Below, one piece after another: positions 7,467-17,073 of a stretch of DNA of 36,244 nucleotides. The position numbers and the translations under genes were made by a program. Source of the DNA: a virus; IMG/VR virus record IMGVR_UViG_3300025133_000326, positions 1 to 36,244 of that record, one strand, 5' to 3'. How positions within the stretch are numbered: position 1 is the first letter of the stretch; each line of letters starts with the position of its first letter. Below the pieces are notes generated by a model. That model worked only from the letters and a program-made list of their open reading frames with translations. It was not told the origin of the DNA and made no database searches.

Positions 7467-7908
7467 GTGCCTTCTCCTTGCTGTTGAGCAGCTTTGCGAC
7501 GTTGTACTTGATGCGATCGATGTTGAGATTCTTCCCAGGACAGGCAGTCGCCTTCAGTTCACCGTGACCATAGATCGAGTTCACGTCGATGCCGTATTCC
7601 CAACACCACTCTGCAATGATTTGGGAGGCCACCTCGATCATGCCCGGTGAAGGTCGGTCGATCTCGTAGTCCCCACACAGACAGATGCCCAACGAGGCCC
7701 TGTTGTGCCCGATTGTGTGTGCCCCCTGTCGGTCCAGGTCCCGACCCGGCATCGATTCGAAAATGCCGCTGCCCATGCCGCGTACGACCATGTGATACCC
7801 AACGTCGACAAATCCGCGCGCCACATGCCAACTGCGGATCTGGTCGATGTGCGTCGACTTGTCCGATGCGGAGTGGTGAACCACGATGGTTTCGATGTTA
7901 CGTGGCAT
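7450..7908 (-). CDS. N-acetylmuramoyl-L-alanine amidase endolysin
   Basis: The 152-residue protein is a single Amidase_2/PGRP-type domain. Probable zinc ligands are the histidine of VVHH (H11 or H12), H115 in YGHGEL and C123 in TACPG; the GYHMVV strand and the SLGICLCGDY strand are also typical. The length is that of T7-lysozyme-like amidases without a separate cell-wall-binding domain, although the C-terminal 20 residues are basic. It cuts the amide bond between muramic acid and the stem peptide during lysis. There is no signal peptide, so release depends on the neighbouring holin-like proteins. Confidence 0.88.
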   Translation of the reverse strand: MPRNIETIVVHHSASDKSTHIDQIRSWHVARGFVDVGYHMVVRGMGSGIFESMPGRDLDRQGAHTIGHNRASLGICLCGDYEIDRPSPGMIEVASQIIAEWCWEYGIDVNSIYGHGELKATACPGKNLNIDRIKYNVAKLLNSKEKARARIQ

Positions 7909-8098
7909 TCATCAACGTGAGAACAATGTTTGCGATGACGGACACCAGGACACCCGAGGCAATGAGCGTGCCACGATTCATCATGCGTTCGATGTGTAGG
8001 AGGCGGATATCGGTTACTTCTTTCAGGACTTCCAACCCCGATTCCAGTTTCCCAACCCGCAAAATAACAGAGGTTTCAGCGGGGCCGTCATCACTCAT
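7898..8098 (-). CDS. XhlA-like coiled-coil membrane protein (lysis accessory)
   Basis: The 66-residue product has an amphipathic helical N-terminal half (residues 10-40, heptad-like Leu/Val/Ile) and one membrane helix (43-63). This is the layout of haemolysin XhlA-like phage lysis proteins, which work together with a holin. It overlaps the tail gene upstream by 8 bases and the amidase gene by 11. The family match is by topology. It could alternatively be the holin itself, with the 7275-7466 product as its partner. Confidence 0.6.
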   Translation of the reverse strand: MSDDGPAETSVILRVGKLESGLEVLKEVTDIRLLHIERMMNRGTLIASGVLVSVIANIVLTLMNAT

Positions 8099-9680
8099 TG
8101 ATGCGCCTTCCCAGTCTCAGACTCACTTCGATCGATTTTCCCATGGACCACTTGAGATTTTCTACCACGGCTGGCCGCGCGTGCCAACCCATTCCGGGAT
8201 CAGTCACGATGACGACCGATCCAGGCTCCGCAGCGTGCACAATGTCGATGGGGGCCATGTACGACACCAACCTGGACTGGTACGAATAGTGCTGGGCCAT
8301 CCATGCGAGGATTGCCGAAGCCGTGGGTGTGTCCCAGATCACATCTGTCGTGATGCTTTCCCATTCGTTCTCCTGGGTCAACTGCGGACCGATGTACTCG
8401 GATCGTGAGCGGATGCAATGCAGATTCAGGCTGACTTCTTTGTCGACCGCTGCCACCTCCTGATCCCCAGTCAACCCAACACGCTGCGTGTACTTGTCCA
8501 GGTAAGGGTCGGACGCGTAAGCCAGTTCGAAATCATTCACGACCCGATCACGAGAGGAAAACCCCACCTCGCCGACCATGGTGGCGTTAGTTCCCTGGAT
8601 GAGGTGGGCGACGGCCTCGATGGGATTCGGATCGATCGGGTATAAGCTAAGGTACCTACCATCCGGCGATGACTTTGCTGTCACGGGCAGAATCGGCAAC
8701 AGATGGTCTGCGACCCAGTCCCACGGTGTGATCCTGGTGTTTGGCTCCACCTGGATGGCAGTGTCGATTCGGTATTCATTCAAGCGTGCAACGGTGCCGG
8801 CGATCCTACCATGATCAGTCCGCAATCGTGAGAAGCTCAGCATCCACCTCAGCACATCGCCAGCACCGGTCAGCAGTGTCCCATCGGGTAGCAGTCTCCC
8901 ACCACCGTTGTTCCACCTCACGAAGTGCACGTCATCCAGCACAGCGCCAGCCGCCGGGAAGCTCGCGATTGAAACCACCACCCCATTGCCATCCTCGACT
9001 TGAGACACCGGAACAGCAGCCCACACCACGTCATCCTGGTCGATGATATCAACCGTTGTTGCCTCCACCTCACCCACTGCGATGAGCAGGATTTCCGAAT
9101 TGTTGGTGGTATCCACCAGGAGTCCGGCCGAGCCCCAACCATCCGACCCGCCAGGTGAGCCGATAATGTCGGGGTAATGCTCGCCGATCGCTTTGTCCGA
9201 TGCGTTCGGCCACGCGCCTGGGGTCACCCGCTGATTGGGTCCCGGGTACCGTCCCTGATCCTGGTAATCGGCCTCCTCGATGGTGCAGACCGCCACGCCA
9301 TCCCGGGAATAGGACACGTCTGTGATCCAGCCGTCGATCATGATTATCGGATGGTCGCCATCGCGGCCACCCAGGGAGAGGATGCCACGTCCGGCCCCCA
9401 GGTTCAGGCCATCCTCAATGAGGATCTGGAGGCCATCGACTTTCAGATTGAACTCAGCGGATCGATCGCCGGGGGAATCGCCGAACGGGTCGATTGTGTC
9501 GTCCAACTCGCCCGTCCATTCCAACCCGGGTAGGTAATCGTACAGCCTTGGGTCCATCTTGTGGATCGGGTGCCTGGACTGGACCACCCCACGGTCCGAC
9601 GTGAACCGCCAGTCATGACCGCCGATGACCACATCGAGCAGCCAAACGAGGCCACCATCAATGTCGCCCAACGTGAACAT
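8091..9680 (-). CDS. Tail-tip/baseplate protein
   Basis: The 529-residue protein is beta-rich with many DG/GD turns, lacks membrane segments and follows the large tail protein directly (TGATG overlap). The C-terminal part (SVVIVTDPGMGWHARPAVVENLKWSMGKSIEVSLRLG) resembles the closing beta strands seen in phage tail-hub proteins. By gene order, after tape measure and a large tail protein, it should be part of the tail tip that contacts the host. No enzymatic motif is seen. Exact homology to a named tail protein cannot be assigned from reading alone. Confidence 0.6.
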   Translation of the reverse strand: MFTLGDIDGGLVWLLDVVIGGHDWRFTSDRGVVQSRHPIHKMDPRLYDYLPGLEWTGELDDTIDPFGDSPGDRSAEFNLKVDGLQILIEDGLNLGAGRGILSLGGRDGDHPIIMIDGWITDVSYSRDGVAVCTIEEADYQDQGRYPGPNQRVTPGAWPNASDKAIGEHYPDIIGSPGGSDGWGSAGLLVDTTNNSEILLIAVGEVEATTVDIIDQDDVVWAAVPVSQVEDGNGVVVSIASFPAAGAVLDDVHFVRWNNGGGRLLPDGTLLTGAGDVLRWMLSFSRLRTDHGRIAGTVARLNEYRIDTAIQVEPNTRITPWDWVADHLLPILPVTAKSSPDGRYLSLYPIDPNPIEAVAHLIQGTNATMVGEVGFSSRDRVVNDFELAYASDPYLDKYTQRVGLTGDQEVAAVDKEVSLNLHCIRSRSEYIGPQLTQENEWESITTDVIWDTPTASAILAWMAQHYSYQSRLVSYMAPIDIVHAAEPGSVVIVTDPGMGWHARPAVVENLKWSMGKSIEVSLRLGRRINE

Positions 9681-12600
9681 CAGACAATCTCTTCCAGCGT
9701 AACCGTGTTCAGCCGTTCGACCTCATCGACACCTTCACCGGATCGAGCGGCGAGATTCTCGATCCTGGACCCAGTCTCGGATCGGCACAACATGAAGAGC
9801 TTCCGGCGGGCCTCCTTGAACCACGCATCCGAACCGCCAACCCGAACCGGGATGCGGGCACAGTACACCATCGGGAGGACTGGGCCGTCGTTCCAGTCAA
9901 GGATGCCCTCCATCACCCGAACAACATCGTTCCTGGACGCAACCGGGAGTCCAGACGGCCCATCGGCGAGATAATCCGGATCGGGCTGGTTGGTTTGTTC
10001 CTGCTTCAGTTGGGTGGCCGTGTTCTCCCATGCAAACTCGACTTGACGTCGACCCGGGGATCGCGAGGCGAACGTGTCCAGCCACGAATCGGTTTCATCG
10101 CGGACCCAGTTTCGGAGCTTCGACCGAATCCAGCCCAGGTCGTACTGCTGGCCGAACACCTCGATGTGACCCCAAAAGAACGTCCCGATTTGGTAGTATC
10201 CGTCGGCCGTTTCGTGCGATGGGATCTCCAGCGAGATCTTATCGAAGGTGCCCGCGTATTCCCTGGTGATCGCCACGAAATCACGCGACCAGATATCGCC
10301 GGTTCCGCTTGCGGCTTCCGGCCCCTTGAAGTTCGCCGGGTCCAGGTAAATGGTCGGCTGCTTCACCTTCGCGGCACCACCATCGACACGCCACGCGCCT
10401 CCGGTGTTGTGGGTGATCTTGTGGATTGGGGTTTCGCCGGCACCCAGATCGAACGTATCGTCCGCGTGTTCCTGCATCCACAGATAATTGCCACCCGCCG
10501 CGATCTGTGAATTGTCCGGACGGACCGTGGTGCCCTTCCGGAGGTGCGGGAGTCCGGTAAATCCGAAATCAGCCTCAAGCTCCGCGATGGTCGTGGGGAC
10601 ACCGCCGGTCCACCCACGGACGGTTGCGCGGTTGACGTTCGACCCGAACAGACCGAAGAGCAGCATGCCGTTGCCCAGGTAGGCCGAGGTGAACAGCTTT
10701 TCCAGATCCCAAACGTATCTGGTGGCAACCTGATCCTCGGTTGTACGGTGGGGCAGACGCGGGCTCTCGTGCAAGGTGGGGTGCATGTTGCGCACACCGT
10801 AATCCGGATTCGGCGTGATCGTCCACCGGTCGCCCTCGCGGGTAGGACCGTCGACAGCGCGAATGGACGTGTCATCCACCAGATATCCGAAATCACCGGG
10901 GAAATGCCGGCCGCGCAGATCCTCCGGATTGGTCCACGCGCCGAGCCAGTTGGACGGCACCCGCTGCGTGGTGGGGCCGGCGGAGCATCCCCACCCCATG
11001 AAACCCCATCGCGAGGTGGCCGCACCACCGGCCACGTCGTGCCCAAACTCGACCCTGCTGGTGTTCGTGGGATTGGCCCCCGAATCATCGTTGAGGGTGC
11101 CCGTCTGGACGCCGACCTCCAACAGGCGAATCTGGCCATCCGGACGCCCGTACCAAATGGTGAGTTCACCTTGATCGGACCCGGAGCCGTCGCCCTTGAT
11201 GCCAACCAAAAACCACGTCTGCTCAGTCAGGTCGAACGACTGATCGCCGCCGACCTGGACGTTTGCGATCACATCCCACACGCGGAACTGCGTGGCGGTC
11301 ATCCGGACTTCGATCTCGTGGATGTGGGTTGCGTTGACCACTCCCCCGGTGTCGTAGTCACTCAACCGCAGACGGAATCCCACTTCCAGGGCAGTCAGCA
11401 CGCCACCACTGTCGCACTGCGCCTGGATGCCGGCGAACATCGCCTTGTTTGACGGCTGCGAAGCCGTGTCGGAGATCGAATAGAACTTCCGTTGGCCAGC
11501 CGTCGTGGTGACAGCGTACAGAAGATCCGCATCTACCGCACCGGCACCTGCACCTGCAACCGCGAACCCCATCGAGTTGGGATTATTGATGGGGATGAAC
11601 GATCCACCCCAACGCGCGGTGCCACCGAGTTCATCACCAAATCCCATCCATGAGGGATCTGAGAAGTCACCAGTGCCATCATCAACAGACGGCATCGACG
11701 CCGACGTGTGGCCACCCAAATAAGCGATTGCGGCCGAAGCGCCCGAATAGGCGTGAGCCGATTCCCACCTCATCGTCCAGGCCGCGCGACCACCGATCGA
11801 GGCCACGCGGTAATCCGACGGACGGGTATCCGCACCACTGGGCCGACCCCGAAATACGGACGTTTTGAACGGGAACCACGACACCCCACCATCAATGGAA
11901 TACCACAGATCCGTCCGGCTGTCGCCGTCCTCATCGATCTCGGCGATGAAGAAAAGACCGCCACTCTCGTCTGCCCACATCGCACACGACGGGAAGTCGG
12001 CGAACAAGGGGCATCCTGACGCGGGCACGGCGATCGTGGTATCAGTCTCCAGGTAGGCCGGCGATCCAGGAGTAAAGACCCTCACGTGGTATTTCTGCTG
12101 TCCGGCGACGGCTTCGCTCGCCCAGTATGCCATCACGTGCTTGCCCGAATCCAGGCCGACCATCGTGATATGGTACGGTCGCTCCTGGGGGGATGTGGCC
12201 GTGAACCAATCATCACCCACCGTGGTGAACGTGAGGCCGAGATCGTGTGACACGTACTGCTGAGCAGAACCCGGGACAGCCGCAGCGCCCGCGTTCGTCC
12301 AGAGCATCATCGCGACAGTGCCGCGCGAATGCGAGACAGCGATGCCCTGGATTTCATCGGTGGATGGGGTGAGCAGGCCACCCCTGGATGCCTCCGCCCA
12401 TGTCAACCCGTCATCCTCCGTGTACATCACGTGGATCTGCTTCTGGTCGTTCACAGAATCGGTGATGTACAGCTGCACTCGGCCATTCGGCAAAGAGATC
12501 ATCGCTGTGTGCGGCGCATTTGCAGCGCCGGCCGACATGGCAGGCGTGAGAGTGGTTGTGCCCTGGACGGTCCATGCCCCGCTATCGGGATCGTACTTGT

Positions 12601-13045
12601 GAGTCTTGAACTGGGATGAGCCCGACCACTCGACCATCAGCAACGCGCGGTCGTGCTCCAACCGGACGATCGGTGACGGCAGCGGCTGGCCACCAGTGCC
12701 ATCGGCCGTCATGCCCTCCCACCCGGTGATTGCCATGAATCCGTCGTGGCCGAGCCACTCGTCGTCGCCATGATCATCCGGGAAGCGCCAGATGAACTCG
12801 CCACCGTCGCGCAACGGGTGACCGGCGTTCTGAGTCAGAATCTCGATCTTCTTCGTCTGATCGCCAGCCGCTTCCAGGACCATGTCGGTCCTTTGGCCAG
12901 CCACCGGAACACCCGCGCGCGGACCGGCTTCCGTGTACGACGAATCATCCGGATTCGGCCCGATCGGGACCAGCGCGTCGATCGTGAACCTGGGGTCCAG
13001 AATGGCCAGACCCTGCGTTCGCGCTGGAATGGAGGACTTGCCCAT
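9680..13045 (-). CDS. Large tail protein with Asp-box (BNR-like) propeller and lectin-like regions
   Basis: This 1121-residue protein is the largest of the phage. Its first half contains three Asp-box-like motifs: YTEDDGLTW near 207, SHDLGLTF near 266 and SIDGGVSW near 383. They mark a probable beta-propeller as in sialidases. A middle part (about 480-690) looks like a lectin/LamG-type jelly roll (IRLLEVGVQTG). The C-terminal 350 residues are Trp- and Tyr-rich. It lies directly after the tape measure (TAATG overlap), where distal tail and receptor-binding proteins are found. It probably binds surface glycan. The catalytic arginine triad of a sialidase is not evident, so enzyme activity is not claimed. 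Confidence 0.65.
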   Translation of the reverse strand: MGKSSIPARTQGLAILDPRFTIDALVPIGPNPDDSSYTEAGPRAGVPVAGQRTDMVLEAAGDQTKKIEILTQNAGHPLRDGGEFIWRFPDDHGDDEWLGHDGFMAITGWEGMTADGTGGQPLPSPIVRLEHDRALLMVEWSGSSQFKTHKYDPDSGAWTVQGTTTLTPAMSAGAANAPHTAMISLPNGRVQLYITDSVNDQKQIHVMYTEDDGLTWAEASRGGLLTPSTDEIQGIAVSHSRGTVAMMLWTNAGAAAVPGSAQQYVSHDLGLTFTTVGDDWFTATSPQERPYHITMVGLDSGKHVMAYWASEAVAGQQKYHVRVFTPGSPAYLETDTTIAVPASGCPLFADFPSCAMWADESGGLFFIAEIDEDGDSRTDLWYSIDGGVSWFPFKTSVFRGRPSGADTRPSDYRVASIGGRAAWTMRWESAHAYSGASAAIAYLGGHTSASMPSVDDGTGDFSDPSWMGFGDELGGTARWGGSFIPINNPNSMGFAVAGAGAGAVDADLLYAVTTTAGQRKFYSISDTASQPSNKAMFAGIQAQCDSGGVLTALEVGFRLRLSDYDTGGVVNATHIHEIEVRMTATQFRVWDVIANVQVGGDQSFDLTEQTWFLVGIKGDGSGSDQGELTIWYGRPDGQIRLLEVGVQTGTLNDDSGANPTNTSRVEFGHDVAGGAATSRWGFMGWGCSAGPTTQRVPSNWLGAWTNPEDLRGRHFPGDFGYLVDDTSIRAVDGPTREGDRWTITPNPDYGVRNMHPTLHESPRLPHRTTEDQVATRYVWDLEKLFTSAYLGNGMLLFGLFGSNVNRATVRGWTGGVPTTIAELEADFGFTGLPHLRKGTTVRPDNSQIAAGGNYLWMQEHADDTFDLGAGETPIHKITHNTGGAWRVDGGAAKVKQPTIYLDPANFKGPEAASGTGDIWSRDFVAITREYAGTFDKISLEIPSHETADGYYQIGTFFWGHIEVFGQQYDLGWIRSKLRNWVRDETDSWLDTFASRSPGRRQVEFAWENTATQLKQEQTNQPDPDYLADGPSGLPVASRNDVVRVMEGILDWNDGPVLPMVYCARIPVRVGGSDAWFKEARRKLFMLCRSETGSRIENLAARSGEGVDEVERLNTVTLEEIV

Positions 13046-15177
13046 TATCGTCTACCGGGGATCGATCGACCGACCTTCGGCCGGATTTTGGATAGCTCGC
13101 GCTGCATCTTACCACTGCGTGAGCGAAGCTGCCTGTGCGAGATCACCTCGGTGGTCCTGGTGCCAATGCGCATGATATTATACGTGGTCCCGCCAGCCGT
13201 TGACTGACCACGATTCGCGGCCTCCAGCCCGGATCTGCCGCCGATCGCCGCCATGCCCTGGTTGCTCAGTACGCCTTCACCGGCCTTTGCGTTGATCGGC
13301 ACAGATTCGCGGCTGGCCACGGTGGATGCGCGGATGAAACCACCACTGTGGAACTGCGGAGGCTTCTGAGTGGCGATCTTCGCGATGGCGATGCCACCGG
13401 CTGCACCGGCCAATGCCGCCAGTGCGATTCCGGCGAAGATCGTGGGTGCCGTCGCCAGTGCGTTGATCACGGCGAGAGCCGTATTGATTGCCGCCGAGAC
13501 AAGAGCCAGGGATTGCTGTGTCTTGAATGCCTCAAGAGCGGCTTCCTTTTGCGCTTTCTCGCGTTCAAGCAGGGTCGCGCGTAGGTTGGTAAGTCTCCCC
13601 TTCTCGGCAGCGTCCGTGGCCTCCGTGAGCCTTTCTTCGATATTCTCGATCGTGGATCTTGTCTCGTCGGCCGCAGCGATTCGATCTTTCATCGTCTGCT
13701 TCGCCATGTCGGCAAAGAGATCAACAATGTCCATTGCCAGTTGAGCGGCCGAGTTGACGATTTCGCCGAATCCAGACTGCCAGAACTCCTTGAACTCCCG
13801 GAATCGATCCTCGATTGTCGTCAAGACCTCATCGAACTCGCCAGCGTCGATCATTGCGTCCAGGATGGACGGTGCCGATGCCAACTCATCGAGCATGTCA
13901 AGGTCGAGGTCACCCAGGGCATCGGCCATTTCGCCGATCTTGCCGGCCGCATCGCCAGCCGCGTCACCCACATCCTTGATTGAGCCCGACCCGCTACTGC
14001 CGAAGCTGGCGGTAACGGCCTTTGCATCATCGATGTACCCCATCACGGTATCGGACCAGTCATCCCACCGGGAATCCGAATCCGAGAGCATGTCCAGATG
14101 CATTTGGACGAACGAGTCTGCGAATCTGGTGAAATCGCGGCCAGAAGCCTCGATCACCATGCGGCCCATTTCGAACTCGCCTTGGAGAATCATCCCCAGT
14201 CCACGGCCGGCATTGGCGGCTGCGTAAGCGCCCAGTGCGTAGACCTTAAGTTCGCCGATCAGATTCTCAAGAAACTCACCAGCAAGACTCAGTGCGGGCA
14301 CGAGGCCACGCGCGATGCCCTCTGCAAACAACAGGGTAGCTTCTTTCGATCCGCTGAATCCTCTCGTCTCGTTGATCACGTCGGTGATGCCGCGCAGAAT
14401 CCCGGTGAATACCGGGATCAGCGGCTCCAAGACTTCACGTTTGAGTGACCCCATGGACTGTTCCATCAGGTCGATTGCGTCGATCAGGTCTTCCGACTTG
14501 CGCGCCGTATCGGCACTGACGACACCGGCCACACGGACAGCCTCGATCGTGGATCGAATGGCATCGCCGCCATCGCCCATCGCGATCGCCATTTCGCGAC
14601 CAGTGCGGCCGAATAGGTCCATGGCGACCTGGGATTTTTCGGCACCATCACGGAGGGTCGGCCATTGGTCGGCGATCATCGCCAACTGTTCATCAATGGA
14701 GAGCCCGATGAGGTCTTCGGCGGATAGACCCAACTTGTCCAATGCTGTAACTGCTTCGCCAGTGCCATCCCGGGCGTCAGACAGATTGCGTCCCAGGTCC
14801 TGCAGCATCCGAGCAGCGTCGACGCCATTCTCGGTCATCATGCCCAGTGCGCGACCGACCAACTCAATATCGGATGCCGAAGCGCCTACCTTCTTGCCGG
14901 CTTTGGCCAATCTGTTTGCGGATTCGGCCAGCGTAACCGTGTTCTTGCTGATGTTCACAGCCAGTTTGGCCGCAGCCTTGCCCACCAGAACAGCAACGCC
15001 AGCGATCGCCGCACCAGCGGCAGCAGCCGCCACGGCAACCGCACCCAACCCACCGGATGCCGCCTCCGAAGCCTCATCGAAGGAACCATCGAGATCGTCT
15101 ACCTTCGAATCTACAGCGCCCAAGGCGGCTTCCAGTGCCCGGGTATCCGCTGTGAACTCGTATTCAACGGTCGGCAT
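13045..15177 (-). CDS. Tail tape measure protein
   Basis: The 710-residue protein has an Ala/Gly-rich hydrophobic segment near 45-70, long helical stretches (SKNTVTLAESANRLAKAG; AADETRSTIENIEERLTEATD), a second Ala-rich hydrophobic segment near 570-615 and a basic C-terminus. The start ATG 15177 overlaps the stop of the frameshifted tail chaperone (TGATG), the classic gene order. An in-frame TTG at 15180 is a worse start. The protein sets tail length and is ejected ahead of the DNA. Scaling with typical siphoviruses would give a tail of roughly 100 nm, an estimate only. Confidence 0.9.
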   Translation of the reverse strand: MPTVEYEFTADTRALEAALGAVDSKVDDLDGSFDEASEAASGGLGAVAVAAAAAGAAIAGVAVLVGKAAAKLAVNISKNTVTLAESANRLAKAGKKVGASASDIELVGRALGMMTENGVDAARMLQDLGRNLSDARDGTGEAVTALDKLGLSAEDLIGLSIDEQLAMIADQWPTLRDGAEKSQVAMDLFGRTGREMAIAMGDGGDAIRSTIEAVRVAGVVSADTARKSEDLIDAIDLMEQSMGSLKREVLEPLIPVFTGILRGITDVINETRGFSGSKEATLLFAEGIARGLVPALSLAGEFLENLIGELKVYALGAYAAANAGRGLGMILQGEFEMGRMVIEASGRDFTRFADSFVQMHLDMLSDSDSRWDDWSDTVMGYIDDAKAVTASFGSSGSGSIKDVGDAAGDAAGKIGEMADALGDLDLDMLDELASAPSILDAMIDAGEFDEVLTTIEDRFREFKEFWQSGFGEIVNSAAQLAMDIVDLFADMAKQTMKDRIAAADETRSTIENIEERLTEATDAAEKGRLTNLRATLLEREKAQKEAALEAFKTQQSLALVSAAINTALAVINALATAPTIFAGIALAALAGAAGGIAIAKIATQKPPQFHSGGFIRASTVASRESVPINAKAGEGVLSNQGMAAIGGRSGLEAANRGQSTAGGTTYNIMRIGTRTTEVISHRQLRSRSGKMQRELSKIRPKVGRSIPGRR

Positions 15178-15991
15178 CAATGCTCCACGAAGAGTGCCCG
15201 AACCTGTTCGTTTAGGTCCTCAGATCGGGCCTCGGGTGGTAACCCAAACTCGTCTGGTTTGGTGTACTTCTTGGGGTACATTTTACCATGTAGGTAGATG
15301 AGGTCACCAGTCTTAACCGGCGACGGCATCATCAGCCGAAGGTCTTCCAGTGATGGGCTGTAGTCCTCGGTGGTGCCATGCGTGTCCGACGGCTTACCAG
15401 AGTGATGGCACAGATGGAACAGTGCCAAAGCGTCGATCTGGAAATCCTCCTTGGCCCGCCACCACGCGCGGATATCACCGCCGAAGTAGGCTAGACCACA
15501 GCAGAGTCGGATGTATCGTTGGTATCCGCTTTCGGTCTGGTAAAACCCAGGCGATTTTGGATCACCTCCTGGGAAGCAAACGACTTGCCGATGAGGTCGA
15601 CCAACTCGCCGAAGATCGCCACGACACTGGACATTTGCCCCAGTCCGACGGAGTCCAACTCATCCAGGACCTCTTCGCCGAAATCCGCCAGGATCGTCGC
15701 ACGGCAATCTTGCCGAGCTTCCAGGGGCATGGTGCGGTCGACCAGCTTGATGGCCTTCCACGGCTGAGGCGTTTCGAGTTCGTACTCGGGGTGGTGCCAG
15801 CACGCGCCGATGATCGCGGCAGCGGGATCTACGGTGTCCATGACCGCGCGTACGGTGCCATCCGTACTGACGTACTCGCCGATGAACTCCAGTAGGATGA
15901 ACTGGCGCTTCTCGTTGGGCAGTCGGAAGGGGATGCCACACACCTCCACAACCCGACCACCGGTCGGAAGAGGCGTTGATCGCTCAATCAT
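15177..15991 (-). CDS. Tail assembly chaperone, long form by -1 frameshift (G-T-like)
   Basis: The short chaperone frame (start 15991) has the slippery heptamer G GGT TTT (complement of 15542-15548) in the right phase. A -1 shift after the TTT codon 150 continues into an open frame to 15177, adding 121 residues that begin YQTESGYQRYIRL and include AYFGGDIRAWW. The joined product is about 271 residues. In the lambda family the long form recruits tape measure and tail-tube subunits and is absent from the virion. The extension has no plausible start of its own at its upstream edge, which supports frameshifting. Confidence 0.82.
15491..15991 (-). CDS. Tail assembly chaperone, short form (G-like)
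   Basis: The 166-residue acidic, helical protein lies directly upstream of the tape measure on the transcript. It is the unshifted product, ending at TAG 15491 after SDSAVV. It opens with a small beta region (GRVVEVCGIPFRLP) and then helices, as is common for phage tail chaperones that recognise the tube protein. Its last 16 codons overlap the extension frame, which is why the short form ends in a low-complexity tail. Function is inferred from gene order and the frameshift site. Confidence 0.78.
   Translation of the reverse strand: MIERSTPLPTGGRVVEVCGIPFRLPNEKRQFILLEFIGEYVSTDGTVRAVMDTVDPAAAIIGACWHHPEYELETPQPWKAIKLVDRTMPLEARQDCRATILADFGEEVLDELDSVGLGQMSSVVAIFGELVDLIGKSFASQEVIQNRLGFTRPKADTNDTSDSAVV
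15542..15548 (-). promoter_or_regulatory. -1 ribosomal frameshift slippery site GGGTTTT
   Basis: Read on the - strand, the zero-frame codons are CTG GGT TTT ACC. GGGTTTT therefore matches X XXY YYZ exactly, with X=G, Y=T, Z=T. Slipping back one base joins the short chaperone to the 121-codon extension. No stimulatory structure was worked out. Confidence 0.8.
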
Positions 15992-15993
15992 TG

Positions 15994-16530
15994 TCAGTCC
16001 AGGCCGATGATCAGGACGTCGATGGTCTGCGTGCTGGTGAACGCCTCGATGCCGAGAATCTGCGCGGTCGTGTTCACCACGTCGACGCCGTCATCGGGAG
16101 CCGCCCAAAGGAACATGCCCTGGGCCGGGATCGTGATAAAAGACCCGTCGACGGAGAACGGCGATCCGGTCACACCACCATCGGTGTCGGACCACGCGTC
16201 CGCATTCGGCGCGGAGGATCCGCCAGTGCCGCCACCGATGGTGACCTCATCCGCAGCCGACCGGTTCTTGATCGCGATGAGCTTGACCTTTGACAGGGTA
16301 ATATCGCCGGACGACAGTGCGTCGAGTTCTAGGACCTGGACCGCACCCGCGACGATATCGTACGTGGCCGAGAATGCCTCGGCATCGTACTGCTTGTCAC
16401 CCGTGCCTTCGGCGAGTTCAAGCAGGTATTCCAGATCGTCATTGAACCTGGAAGGCGATCCCTGGGGGATGGCGGGTGCCTCGGTGAAGACGGCACCAAT
16501 CCGGAGTGCGACTGAGGCTTTGTTGGACAT
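15994..16530 (-). CDS. Virion protein, tail-tube candidate (178 aa)
   Basis: The 178-residue acidic, beta-rich protein has a Gly/Ser/Thr-rich middle (IGGGTGGSSAP) and short strands. It begins MSNKASVALRIG and lies just upstream of the tail chaperone on the transcript, a position often held by the major tail protein. The neighbour at 16540 is an equally good candidate for the tube. There are no membrane segments or signal. I do not recognise a named family. Confidence 0.5.
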   Translation of the reverse strand: MSNKASVALRIGAVFTEAPAIPQGSPSRFNDDLEYLLELAEGTGDKQYDAEAFSATYDIVAGAVQVLELDALSSGDITLSKVKLIAIKNRSAADEVTIGGGTGGSSAPNADAWSDTDGGVTGSPFSVDGSFITIPAQGMFLWAAPDDGVDVVNTTAQILGIEAFTSTQTIDVLIIGLD

Positions 16531-16539
16531 TGCGTGTTC

Positions 16540-17070
16540 CTAGAAGCGGATCGACGGACGCGTCTCACGACTACGCCAGTTGACCGAAATGGTCGAGGGA
16601 TCGGCCGTTGCCTCCGAGAAGGTCAGCCGGGACTGGCGGAAAACGACACCGTGGGTGTCGGACGGGTTCGCCGGGTGCTCATACACGCGTTTGATATCGC
16701 AGTGGAGCCGTTCAGCGTTGGCCACGACACTCGGCAGCGTCGAGGCGAACCCAGTCTCATTAAGAATGTCCATCAGCGCCAACGCGGCGGGATCAGTCTC
16801 GTGGGTGTAATACGCGGTGAAGCTGCCCGACATGGGCGCATCATCCGTGAGGATGGGGGCCTGATCGAACATGACCTCGCCACGATCCAGCGGGTCGACC
16901 TCGCCTTCGCCGGGCTGATCGCGCGAGAAGTCACCGATCATCCTGGTGACTTCGAAGACGGTTGCGCCAGGAACGGCGTTGCCGGCCGCATCGAATGCGT
17001 CGATACCGGCGGCAAACCCCAGGTACAACTTGAGAGAGCGTTTGCCCTTTGTCTGTGTAGAAGAAGCCAT
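16540..17070 (-). CDS. Virion protein, major tail protein candidate (176 aa)
   Basis: The 176-residue protein has a basic start (MASSTQTKGKRS), then alternating strands and turns. The segment APMSGSFTAYYTHETDPAALALMDIL (split by a conserved-looking DPxAL turn) resembles the strand-helix arrangement of siphovirus tail-tube proteins. It sits between neck genes and the chaperones, the expected place for the tube. It could instead be a tail terminator or minor tail component. Assignment is from order and general shape. Confidence 0.5.
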   Translation of the reverse strand: MASSTQTKGKRSLKLYLGFAAGIDAFDAAGNAVPGATVFEVTRMIGDFSRDQPGEGEVDPLDRGEVMFDQAPILTDDAPMSGSFTAYYTHETDPAALALMDILNETGFASTLPSVVANAERLHCDIKRVYEHPANPSDTHGVVFRQSRLTFSEATADPSTISVNWRSRETRPSIRF

Positions 17071-17073
17071 CTG

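Noticed and set aside
10544-11452. Open frame of 302 codons on the + strand
   Set aside because: It is antisense to the large tail gene, with no start signal or motif.
14315-15301. Open frame of 328 codons on the + strand
   Set aside because: It mirrors the Ala/Ser-rich tape measure gene and has strongly biased composition; not a gene.
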